A stretch of 39,978 nucleotides of DNA from Halobiforma nitratireducens JCM 10879 (GTDB lineage: Archaea; Halobacteriota; Halobacteria; Halobacteriales; Natrialbaceae). Shown piece by piece: positions 22,187 to 28,708 of the stretch. The DNA lies in contig NZ_AOMA01000017.1 of NCBI RefSeq assembly GCF_000337895.1, positions 1 through 39,978 of the forward strand, in the 5' to 3' direction. A model generated the notes under the pieces. That model was not told where the DNA came from. It saw only the letters and a program-made list of their open reading frames with translations, and did no database searches. The translations under genes and the position numbers were made by a program. The first letter of the stretch is position 1. Each line of letters opens with the position of its first letter.

Positions 22187-23173
22187 TTACCCGGCGTAGA
22201 AGGCACTCGCGACGAGCAGTGGGAAGACAAGCGTCGCCTCGGCTTCGACCTGTGCGTAGTTCGTCTCGGTCTCGTCTTTGATCTTGCCCCAGGAGACCGC
22301 CTCGTTTGGCGGCGCGCCGGATAACGACCCGTCGCCTTCCATCCCCGTCGAGATGTAGACGGCGTAGTCCGCACCGCCGCGGAAGAGGTTCGTCATGATG
22401 GCGTGGTGTTTCGGCACGCCGCCGCCGACGGCGATCAGGCCCGTCGTGTCCGCGAACATACCGTCCTCGATCAGCTTTTCGTAGTCGTCGAGGATTTCGA
22501 TCCCGATGTCCGAATCCGTGTCCTGACGCTGGCGGTAGTAGTAGAGGAAGTTACCGACCTCGGCGTCGGTCAGCGCGGGACAGTAGACCGGAACGTCGTT
22601 GTCCGCGGCCTGTTTGAGCACCGAATCCTCGTCTTCGAGCGTCTCGCCGAGTTCGCGGGCGAATGCCGTCGGCGTACGGATCGACTCCTCTGCGAAGAAG
22701 TCGTCGAAGAAGTCATAGAGGTACTCCTCGAGCCAGACGTACCGGTCCGAGGGGACGAAGATGTTGCCCAGGCGGTTGATACCTCGCTCGCGGAGGCGAC
22801 CCTCGTCGGCGTCCCACTCGCCCATCTTGAACGGCTTGGCGGTCTTGATGACGTCCTCGGTCAGCGAGCCGGAGGTCGTGATGACGACGTCGACGTGACC
22901 GTCGCGAACGAGCGCAGCGACGGTCTCGCGAAGGCCGGACGAGACGATGTTCGAGGTCAGCGTGAGGTAGACCTTCGCGTCTTCCTCCTGCATGCGTTCG
23001 GTCACGTCGATCGCTTCGTCGAGGTGAGTCGCCTGGAAGCCGGTCGTCTCGTAGCTCGCTAGCAGCGACTCGAGGTCGAGGTCGCCACGGAAGTCGTGGC
23101 CGCGAACGTCGGCCGTCTCGAGCTCTTCGTCGCTCCCCGGGACGACGTGGTCGCGGGACGAATCGTCGGTCAT
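22187..23173 (-). CDS. dys: Deoxyhypusine synthase
   Basis: A 328-residue NAD-dependent enzyme that transfers the aminobutyl group to a lysine of the translation factor aIF5A. Family blocks are YLTLTSNIVSSGLRE, VDVVITTSGSLTEDVIK, VPVYCPALTDAEVG, IAVGGGVPKHHAIMTN and the C-terminal NEAVSWGKI. The last contains the catalytic Lys297, which forms the enzyme-substrate imine. The length is normal for archaea. In Haloferax the pathway to hypusination has been linked to agmatine-derived polyamine, so the donor may differ from the eukaryotic one. A TATA box lies 27 bases before the ATG at 23173, giving a leaderless mRNA. A small membrane protein gene follows on the same strand. Confidence 0.95.
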   Translation of the reverse strand: MTDDSSRDHVVPGSDEELETADVRGHDFRGDLDLESLLASYETTGFQATHLDEAIDVTERMQEEDAKVYLTLTSNIVSSGLRETVAALVRDGHVDVVITTSGSLTEDVIKTAKPFKMGEWDADEGRLRERGINRLGNIFVPSDRYVWLEEYLYDFFDDFFAEESIRTPTAFARELGETLEDEDSVLKQAADNDVPVYCPALTDAEVGNFLYYYRQRQDTDSDIGIEILDDYEKLIEDGMFADTTGLIAVGGGVPKHHAIMTNLFRGGADYAVYISTGMEGDGSLSGAPPNEAVSWGKIKDETETNYAQVEAEATLVFPLLVASAFYAG

Positions 23174-23195
23174 ACACGATACCAGGAAAAGGAAC

Positions 23196-23204
23196 GGTTT
23201 AAAC
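23196..23204 (-). promoter_or_regulatory. TATA box of dys
   Basis: GTTTAAACC on the minus strand is centred 27 bases before the ATG at 23173. Confidence 0.65.
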
Positions 23205-23236
23205 TGCCTGTTCGTCGCTCGTGGCGGGGCCGCGGC

Positions 23237-23704
23237 TCAGTCCGCCGCCGACGCCGGCGTCCCGCTCTCGGCGCGACTCGAGCGCCAGTATCCTTGCAGG
23301 TAGGCCCCGACGAACATCCCGGCGATGCCATAGAGGATGACGACGTTGCCGACGCCGAGGCTGGCGTAAGCCGCGCCGGGACAGATACCGGAGAGACCCC
23401 AGCCGACGCCGAAGACGCCGCCGCCGAGCACGACGTTTCTGTCGAGGGTTTTGAGCCGCCGACCGTAGGCCGCGTTCGTGAGAGGCGCTTTTGTGCGGAA
23501 CTGCTTGATGCCGAAGAAGGTGATCCCGGTGACGACCGCGGCCCCGAACATGACAAACAGGAGCCCGAGGTCCTCGAGTTGGAGGAAGTTCAGCACGACC
23601 TCGGGCTGGGCCATGTGGCTGAAACCGAGCCCGAACCCGAAGATCAGCCCGCCGACGAAGACGAGCGGCAGGAACAGCGGATGCTGTTCGTGCTCGCCCG
23701 CCAT
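23237..23704 (-). CDS. YeeE/YedE-family sulfur transporter, second half-subunit
   Basis: A 155-residue membrane protein with four hydrophobic helices starting LFLPLVFVGGLIFGFGLGFSHMAQPEVVLNFL. The signature GWGLSGICPGAAYASLG at about residues 100-116 holds the conserved cysteine of YeeE/TsuA-type thiosulfate or sulfur transporters. Full-length bacterial TsuA has about 350 residues and two such halves. Here the halves are separate genes, as in many prokaryotic YeeE/YedE pairs. The ATG overlaps the stop of the upstream partner by one base (TAATG), so the subunits are made together and probably assemble. The transported species (thiosulfate, persulfide or sulfide-like) is inferred from family. 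Confidence 0.88.
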   Translation of the reverse strand: MAGEHEQHPLFLPLVFVGGLIFGFGLGFSHMAQPEVVLNFLQLEDLGLLFVMFGAAVVTGITFFGIKQFRTKAPLTNAAYGRRLKTLDRNVVLGGGVFGVGWGLSGICPGAAYASLGVGNVVILYGIAGMFVGAYLQGYWRSSRAESGTPASAAD

Positions 23705-24282
23705 TACGGGCTCACCCCCAGTGCTGCCACCAGCTGCGCGACACCGATCGCCACCAGCAGGAACGTAGCGACGCCGACGAAGGAGGCGCGAGAGGCCGAG
23801 CCGACGCCACAGACCCCATGGCCCGACGTACAGCCTTTGCCGAGCCGCGTCCCGATTCCGATCAGGACACCGCCGAGGAACAGCCGCCAGGGCTGGACCT
23901 CGGTCAGCCAGATCGTCAGCCCGCCGACATCTCGTAACTCGCCGGTCGTCGCGGACTGGTGGAGCCCGCTCGAGACCAGGCCGGACTGGAACGTCAGGGC
24001 GTAGATCGCCGCACCGATCACGATCCCCAGCGTAAAGACGACCCGCCAGTCACGCGAAGGACGGTACTGCTGGAACCGCGAGAGGGTCGAGGCATAAGAC
24101 AGCGTCGACTCGAGGAACGTGCTCGCGCCGGCAGGGATCGCAGTCCCGAGGTAGATGACGGCGACCCCGAGGCCGACGAGCAGCCCGCCGATCGCGTAGT
24201 GTTCGATCCCGTTCGGGAACAGTTCCGCTGTGAGGGCGGGAACGAGCGATAGCGTGCCGATACCGATTCCGAGAGCGGTCAT
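23704..24282 (-). CDS. YeeE/YedE-family sulfur transporter, first half-subunit
   Basis: A 192-residue polytopic membrane protein. Its hydrophobic segments include HYAIGGLLVGLGVAVIYLG, VVFTLGIVIGAAIYALTF and FVGVATFLLVAIGVAQLVAAL. The signature RLFLGGVLIGIGTRLGKGCTSGHGVCG near residue 150 carries the two cysteines conserved in TsuA-type channels, where cysteines pass the sulfur species. With the overlapping downstream gene it makes a complete two-subunit YeeE/YedE system. No rhodanese, TusA or persulfide dioxygenase gene, the usual companions, is within the window; dys lies downstream instead. No TATA box is obvious before the ATG at 24282. Confidence 0.88.
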   Translation of the reverse strand: MTALGIGIGTLSLVPALTAELFPNGIEHYAIGGLLVGLGVAVIYLGTAIPAGASTFLESTLSYASTLSRFQQYRPSRDWRVVFTLGIVIGAAIYALTFQSGLVSSGLHQSATTGELRDVGGLTIWLTEVQPWRLFLGGVLIGIGTRLGKGCTSGHGVCGVGSASRASFVGVATFLLVAIGVAQLVAALGVSP

Positions 24283-24378
24283 TATCTCCGTACAGGGGTC
24301 GCGTCGGTATCAATGCTGCAGACGCGGGGAAAATTGTGCGTACCTCGGAGGCTTCGCGTGGCGAGTACGGAGGCCTGG

Positions 24379-25176
24379 TCAGTCGGCTGCCGGCGGCGAC
24401 TCGAGAACCTCGAGTTTCTCCGCGGCGTAGCCGAAGACATCGCGGTAGCCGTTCGGCGACATCAGAACCGGGTAAAAGGACTCGTCGGCGACCTGCTCGT
24501 TGCCGTCGGCTGCAGCGAACGTCACACCGGCCTCGACCTGGGTGAAGTTCTCAACGAAGACCTCGTAGGTGTCCGCCGGCTCTTTCGGGACGACATCAGT
24601 GAGCTGGTACACGGGGAGGTCCCGAGTGACGGTGTCGCCGGGGAGTGCACCGACGGAGGTCAGAAACGCCCGAATCAGACGGTTAGCGTTCTGGGCAGCC
24701 GTTTCCGTTCCCTGCTGACCACACTCGACCTCGATCGTCGGCAGTTCCGTGATCAGCCGTCCCTCGGCGAAGTTACTCGTATCGACCATCGCGGAGACGG
24801 GAAGCTGGGGACACACCTCCCGTGCGGTCTCGTCGACGCCGTCGACGATCGCGAACGGGTCCGCGTAGCTCTGTGTCGAGTGCATCGAGAAGGTGAGACA
24901 GCCCTCGAGTTCCTCGAGCAGGCGGTGTGCGAGCTGTCGCTCGTGGGTTTCGGTATCTGAATCGCCTGGGAAGACTCGGTTCAGGTCCTCGTCGACGAAC
25001 CGGACGCGACGTTCCAGTGCCTTCTCGTTGGCGACGACGAGTTTGATGGGTCGTTCGACGCTCGGTTGCTCCTCGAGTAGCCGTTCGATCGCACGAACCC
25101 CACAGGGTTCGTCGCCGTGGACGCCCGCGAGAACAGCGATTTCCGGGTCCCCCGACCCGATCTGCGCGACTTTCAT
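24379..25176 (-). CDS. Succinylglutamate desuccinylase / aspartoacylase-family zinc hydrolase
   Basis: A 265-residue member of the M14-like AstE/ASPA family that cleaves N-acyl amino acids. Zinc ligands are visible: His20 and Glu23 in GVHGDEPCG, and His99 in FSMHSTQSY. The conserved substrate loop DEDLNRVFPGD is at about 62-72. The catalytic glutamate lies in LPTIEVECGQQGTE. The length is a little short but normal for archaeal forms. The acylated substrate is unknown, since no arginine succinyltransferase genes are present. The ATG at 25176 is chosen because family proteins begin with KVAQIG-like strands; the open frame extends further upstream into unrelated sequence. A DUF309 gene lies 109 bp upstream on the same strand. 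Confidence 0.87.
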   Translation of the reverse strand: MKVAQIGSGDPEIAVLAGVHGDEPCGVRAIERLLEEQPSVERPIKLVVANEKALERRVRFVDEDLNRVFPGDSDTETHERQLAHRLLEELEGCLTFSMHSTQSYADPFAIVDGVDETAREVCPQLPVSAMVDTSNFAEGRLITELPTIEVECGQQGTETAAQNANRLIRAFLTSVGALPGDTVTRDLPVYQLTDVVPKEPADTYEVFVENFTQVEAGVTFAAADGNEQVADESFYPVLMSPNGYRDVFGYAAEKLEVLESPPAAD

Positions 25177-25285
25177 CGAGTATGTAAAGGGTCCGTGGCC
25201 CCAAATGTGATACGGTTTCGCAGTCCGTAGTGGCCGGTCTCGACCGTGGCCTCGCGATGCGGGACGACGGTGTCTCGACGGGCGG

Positions 25286-25780
25286 TCACTCCTCCAGTCC
25301 CTCCGCGTACTCCCAGTCGATCGGTCGCGCCAGTGGGTGTTCGCCGTCGAGCCGAATCTGCCACCCCTCGAGGTGGGCAGGGTCCTCGAGGGCGTTGGTG
25401 ACGGTCGTTCGGATGTCCAGTACGTCGACACCGTAGTAGTCGTTCGGCGTCCCCCGGAGGTACTGGAGCGCGGTGCGAAACAGCGAGCGCATCCCGTCGT
25501 CGTTCTCGAAATCGTGGTGTTTGTACGCGCCGGCGGCGACCTGGACCATTCCGTGGAGGAAGGCACTCTCGGTCCGACCGCGGCCGTAGTTGTACCACTC
25601 GTCCTCGAAACAGTCGTGGCTCTCGTGGTACGCCCCGTCGTTGAACAGCCGGACGCCGTGGACCGTCGCCCGCCGGAGCGTCGCGTGTTTCCACCGGTCC
25701 TCGGACGCGAGCCAGCCCGTCGGCGGCTCGGTTCGGTCCGGCGGTGGCTCGACGCTCGGATCCGTCGTATGTTCGGTCAC
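25286..25780 (-). CDS. DUF309 family protein
   Basis: A 164-residue protein. The first 25 residues are a disordered acidic/proline segment. The DUF309 domain follows, with [25 protein letters not shown] at about residues 40-64 and the second block [20 protein letters not shown]. The conserved His, Glu and His residues lie on two helices facing each other, and may form a site, but no activity is established for the family. It starts with GTG at 25780. GGTATACC is centred 27 bases upstream, which supports a leaderless GTG start and excludes the long open frame beyond. It precedes the aspartoacylase-like gene. Confidence 0.85.
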   Translation of the reverse strand: MTEHTTDPSVEPPPDRTEPPTGWLASEDRWKHATLRRATVHGVRLFNDGAYHESHDCFEDEWYNYGRGRTESAFLHGMVQVAAGAYKHHDFENDDGMRSLFRTALQYLRGTPNDYYGVDVLDIRTTVTNALEDPAHLEGWQIRLDGEHPLARPIDWEYAEGLEE

Positions 25781-25803
25781 GGTCGACTTTGGGGCCGCCG
25801 ACT

Positions 25804-25811
25804 GGTATACC
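25804..25811 (-). promoter_or_regulatory. TATA box of the DUF309 gene
   Basis: GGTATACC, a perfect palindrome, is centred 27 bases before the GTG at 25780. It decides the start of the gene. Confidence 0.6.
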
Positions 25812-25900
25812 GTTCGGCGCTGGATGCGTTCGCCCTCGGGACTAGGTCGGTGAGCGACGGGCCGTTCGCCCTTATAATGCCGACACAGCGTCAGGGGAGT

Positions 25901-25908
25901 CCTTATCC
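25901..25908 (+). promoter_or_regulatory. TATA-like box of the zinc-ribbon gene
   Basis: CCTTATCC is centred about 29 bases before the ATG at 25934. A second AT-rich CTTATAAT at 25871-25878 is 57 bases away and could be an alternative. Confidence 0.45.
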
Positions 25909-25933
25909 GCGCTGAGTCCCTCTCTCGAGGTAG

Positions 25934-26065
25934 ATGAACTATCCGTACGGGCGGTGTCAGAACTGCGGGAACCGTCTCTACGAACACGTCGACGGCGGCT
26001 ACCGCTGTCCCAACTGCGACACGCTGTACTCGCGTGACGCACTCGAGAGGGTCGCGTCCGTTTAG
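25934..26065 (+). CDS. 43-residue zinc-ribbon microprotein
   Basis: A tiny protein beginning [19 protein letters not shown], then [17 protein letters not shown]. Two CxxC knuckles (CQNC at residues 8-11 and CPNC at about 25-28) spaced by 13 residues form a classic treble-clef/zinc-ribbon. Zinc-ribbon microproteins are common in haloarchaea and act as adaptors in nucleic acid or protein complexes, but no partner is evident here. Reading frame, GC-rich third positions and a correctly spaced TATA-like box support it as a real gene. It is divergent from DUF309. The gene ends just before a heptamer repeat tract. Confidence 0.8.
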   Translation: MNYPYGRCQNCGNRLYEHVDGGYRCPNCDTLYSRDALERVASV

Positions 26066-26093
26066 GGTGGCGTTGGCCGGCCGTCGATCACCG

Positions 26094-26163
26094 GGAGCCG
26101 AGAACCGAGAACCGAGAACCGAGAACCGAGAACCGAGAACCGGGAACCGGGAACCGGGAACCG
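26094..26163. repeat. Heptamer microsatellite, unit (A/G)GAACCG
   Basis: One degenerate and eight near-perfect heptamers run from 26094 to 26156, with the unit drifting from AGAACCG to GGAACCG along the tract. It lies 28 bp past the zinc-ribbon stop, at the edge of the accessory region. Confidence 0.9.
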
Positions 26164-26477
26164 GGCAGACTCTCCTGCCACTGCCGGACAACACACCACA
26201 CACACACCGATCGCACTCGAGACACGATCAGGTGTCTCCTGACTGTGTTCAGTATAGCCCGTTGCATGTGCAAAATTAGTTGATGCTTGGTACCCGGATG
26301 TGGGCATTAGTAGCCAACCCTGTTCAGAGAAACCTGCAACATCATCTGGTTTTTGGCCCTAATTTCGAAAGCGTGCAACAGGGTATTCAGTAGTACGAAA
26401 ATCCCGCTTTTCGCGACGGCTGGCGTTTCGAGAACTCGCTCGAGCAGAGTTCTTCTGGAAGAGGGAGATGCGGCCGG
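26164..26477. other. Gene-free AT-rich region containing a MITE-like element
   Basis: After the heptamer tract, the sequence to about 26247 is unremarkable. The MITE-like element (26255-26385, with flanking duplications) occupies the centre. The rest leads into the HalOD1 remnant. No coding gene is seen. Confidence 0.5.
26248..26392. mobile_element. MITE-like nonautonomous element with 7-bp target duplication
   Basis: TTCAGTA occurs immediately outside both ends (26248-26254 and 26386-26392). The 131-bp core (26255-26385) has imperfect terminal inverted repeats: TAGCCCGTTGCATG at the left and, inverted, TACCCTGTTGCACG at the right (11 of 14 identical), with AAATTAG shared a little further in on both sides. 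There is no transposase. This is the expected layout of a miniature element mobilised in trans by a DDE transposase. The parent family cannot be named from the sequence. Confidence 0.7.
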
Positions 26478-26708
26478 TTACCGAGCGCCCTCGAGGCCAG
26501 TCACGGTCGCGGTCACCTCTTGCGGGTCGGGACCGACCACGACCGCGTCGTTCGCGTACTCGAACCGGACGGTGACGGGTGCCGGTGACTCGAGCAGGAT
26601 CGTCAGTGCCTCGGGATCGACGGCCGCGTACAGCGGTGGGAGCGCCGTCGGGTCGAAGTTCTCAGTGGCTGCGATTCGATCGAGTGCTGTCCCGAGTGCT
26701 GGGTGCAT
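26478..26708 (-). CDS. HalOD1 domain protein, 5' end doubtful or frame-broken
   Basis: From MHPALGTALDRIAATENFD the protein reads PTALPPLYAAVDPEALTILLE, then VTVRFEYANDAVVVG, which is the HalOD1 output domain found in haloarchaeal signalling proteins (typical PPLY-x-x-(V/I)-DP-x-AL). As annotated it has 76 residues, somewhat short because the usual 15-30-residue lead-in is missing. A different frame at 26662-26844 reads a typical acidic lead-in (VSTTPIHHDRRTDSR and TASTNSLADNTDDADS). The in-frame sequence upstream of 26708 is arginine-rich and not haloarchaeal in character. A frameshift around 26705-26740 would join the two. No promoter fits 26708. It may be a pseudogene or have a sequencing indel. 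Confidence 0.55.
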   Translation of the reverse strand: MHPALGTALDRIAATENFDPTALPPLYAAVDPEALTILLESPAPVTVRFEYANDAVVVGPDPQEVTATVTGLEGAR

Positions 26709-26844
26709 GGCTGTCGGCGTCGTCGGTGTTGTCGGCGAGCGAGTTCGTGGACGCCGTTTCGTAGTCGGGGCAACTCGCGGGGTCGGTCGTCGCGATACGG
26801 CTGTCTGTTCTACGGTCGTGGTGGATCGGTGTGGTCGAGACCAT

Positions 26845-27284
26845 GTTACCGTGTGCCTCTCGTAGTCAGGCCCCAACACAGCGAAGAACAATCCGTCGAA
26901 TGTGCCAGACGCAGTTGTGACTGTGCTGGCGGAACGTCGGCAATCTTTATCTTGCCAACGTCAATGACGGATTGCCTCCACCGTGAGGAGCCTGCATACG
27001 AGCCGGAGTTTGCTTGGACGTGTGAAATCCCGCTCACTGTGCACTTTCGTGTGCATTCTCCCGTCACAGAATCTTCCCCGAAGAACGTTAGAATTTTGAC
27101 TGGTACCGATGGCTACTTCTCGAGGTGGAGAGGTGGTAGGTGGATGGGACGATCGCCACACTGCAAGCGGTCCGAGTCCGATACCGTAGGGAGTTTATAC
27201 GTTCGACGTTCATAGGTAGACGTACGGGTTAACGCCCGTGATAAAGAGATTGTACGGGTCCGACCCGGGCTCGTGCAGTAGCGT
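26845..27284. other. Gene-free AT-rich spacer before tRNA-Leu
   Basis: Composition is visibly lower in GC than in the core genes. No frame reads as a recognised protein. GAGTTTATACG at about 27191-27201 is the best TATA-like sequence, about 90 bases before the tRNA. ACGGGTTAACGCCCGT at 27224-27239 is a short hairpin. The region may hold decayed accessory DNA. Confidence 0.4.
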
Positions 27285-27367
27285 GCGAGGGTAGCCAAGC
27301 GGTCAACGGCGGCGGACTCAAGATCCGCTCGTGTAGACGTTCGTGGGTTCGATTCCCTCCCCTCGCA
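27285..27367 (+). tRNA. tRNA-Leu (anticodon CAA)
   Basis: An 83-nt class II tRNA. The acceptor stem GCGAGGG (27285-27291) pairs with CCCTCGC (27360-27366), discriminator A. The D-arm begins TAGCCAAGCGGTCAACGGC. The anticodon stem GCGGA/TCCGC encloses loop CTCAAGA, giving anticodon CAA, which reads the codon UUG. There is a long variable arm as required for Leu. The T-arm is GTGGG-TTCGATT-CCCTC, with one T-T mismatch in the T-stem. No CCA is encoded and no intron is visible. Its 3' end is repeated downstream, so it appears to have been an integration target. Confidence 0.95.
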
Positions 27368-27372
27368 TCGCA
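27347..27372 (+). repeat. Copy 1 of a 26-bp direct repeat: tRNA-Leu 3' end (att-like)
   Basis: Starting in the T-arm, the repeat covers the last 21 bases of tRNA-Leu and five bases beyond. An identical 26-bp copy starts at 27458, 111 bp away. Duplication of a tRNA 3' end is the signature of tyrosine-integrase attachment sites. Confidence 0.9.
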
Positions 27373-27873
27373 ACGGGTGAAAAACAGACACCCAGTGCGG
27401 TGCCGGAGGGATCGAACGACGCCGGGGTTCTGCGCGGCGCGCAGGTTCCCGGCGGTTGTTCGATTCCCTCCCCTCGCATCGCATGCGGCGTGAAAGCGCC
27501 GGTAAAGATGCGGAAGATCAGCACGATGCGATCTTCCCTCGCAACATTCTCCGAAGCGGCCACTCGTAAGCTATCGCTCTGTGATCCGTCGACGGCGTGC
27601 TCCCGACCCGGCCTAGCAGGACAGTACGGCTGTCGTAGAACAGTCACAATTCACACCCGCGTTAAAGAGTGGGATTCTCTCCTCGAAGAAAGATCGCCCC
27701 GCGGTGAACCAAACGGAGCTATCCTACTTACTACTCCACAGACAGCAGTCTCGGACTACAGTTCCTCGAGTGTTTGCCGATCTAGTGCTGGAGACAACCA
27801 CCCACAAAAGAAGCGACGGCAGAGCCGACAGACAAACCGTCTCCCTAGCCTTGACAACAGGACCTGCGATCGA
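27368..27873. other. Gene-free region downstream of tRNA-Leu
   Basis: It holds the second att-like copy (27458-27483) and AT-richer sequence to the minus-strand STAS-like gene. On the minus strand, around 27395-27425, a fragment resembling a tRNA T-arm end (TTCGATCCCTCCGGCACC) is seen, in the opposite orientation. No protein-coding gene is recognised. Confidence 0.45.
27458..27483 (+). repeat. Copy 2 of the 26-bp direct repeat (att-like)
   Basis: Identical to 27347-27372 but without the rest of a tRNA in front. It is a candidate attR/attL partner left by integration or by a deletion inside an integrated element. Confidence 0.9.
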
Positions 27874-28281
27874 TCAACCCGCCCAGGAGATGGCTTCGTC
27901 AACTGATTGGAACGAGTCCGTTTGCACTGTTTGTGTCCCAATATTCGACTTGATGGCCATAGCGCCGACCCCGTCTGCGACGAACGCAGTCTTGGCGGTA
28001 CCAGCTTCCTCGACGAGACGCGACCACACTCCAGCTATGCGGTCTTGTTTTTCGGAGCTGAGAGAATCGTACTCCTGGATCACGACTACTGTTCCAGTCA
28101 TATCATCCTGACCAGCAACGTCTTTGTAATGTTGTTCCGCTTTCTCTACCTTTTCTTCTGTTTCGAATAGATTCTCGAGATCTTCGATCGTCCAGACACC
28201 GACGTTACCATGTCGTTCATACGTCACACACTCGAGTCGAACGTGGGATTCCATATCACGAAAGGGAATTGTAGGAGCCAT
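27874..28281 (-). CDS. Orphan STAS / SpoIIAA-like small protein
   Basis: A 135-residue soluble protein. Its pattern resembles the SpoIIAA-like/STAS fold: a strand RLECVTYERHGNVGVWTI, a helix FETEEKVEKAEQHYKDVA, then TGTVVVIQEYDSL, a helix KQDRIAGVWSRLVEEAG, TAKTAFVADGVGAMAIKSNI, and a C-terminal SVDEAISWAG. Family recognition is by impression only. The ATG at 28281 (MAPTIPFRD) is preferred over one 15 bases upstream because a TATA-like TATACTG lies about 24 bases upstream. Base composition is clearly lower in GC than the flanking core genes. It is the only apparent protein gene between tRNA-Leu and the HTTM gene. Confidence 0.65.
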   Translation of the reverse strand: MAPTIPFRDMESHVRLECVTYERHGNVGVWTIEDLENLFETEEKVEKAEQHYKDVAGQDDMTGTVVVIQEYDSLSSEKQDRIAGVWSRLVEEAGTAKTAFVADGVGAMAIKSNIGTQTVQTDSFQSVDEAISWAG

Positions 28282-28708
28282 AAACAGTTTGGCCAACAGT
28301 ATATCGAAATGGCGGTTACGATGTCGTCTGGATACGATTCAGGAACACCCGATACCTGACTAAAATAATACCCAACGCGAGCCAATCCCTCGTGAAGAGT
28401 CCCACGACACTCTCAGCTGGTAGCAAACTCGAGAAGACCTGAACGGGCCCAGACAACTGCGTGTTTCCCGCGTGACAGTCCAATCAAACGATTCACACAC
28501 CGACCGCACACCTGTCGTGCGATCGGATATGCAATGACTGTCAGTGGCTACTATCGCTGTCCGTACTCTCTCCCTCGTCCGAGAGAGGACAAAACACTTA
28601 TACGATCCCTGACAACCACGCAACAGATCGACGGAGTCGGCTGCGAGTCGCACGTACGCGTCCGGGCCCACTCGACAGTCGTCGCCCGAGACGATACGCG
28701 TCCAAGGC
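28282..28708. other. Gene-free region before the HTTM gene
   Basis: AT-richer sequence with no recognised gene. Its left end carries the STAS-like gene promoter (about 28300-28310 on the minus strand). CTTATACG at 28597-28604 is the best plus-strand TATA-like box, more than 100 bases before the HTTM start, implying a leader if used. A short CTCTC/GAGAG hairpin is at 28566-28588. Confidence 0.4.

Noticed and set aside
27113-27647. Minus-strand frames reading GEGIEPTN and CEGRESNPR
   Set aside because: These peptides arise from translating the reverse complement of a tRNA 3' end. They are well-known misannotations, and here they simply confirm the duplicated tRNA end.
10412-28554. A 13-bp match (CAGTGGCTACTAT) at 10412 and 28542
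   Set aside because: Matches of that length are expected by chance in 40 kb, and the flanks differ.
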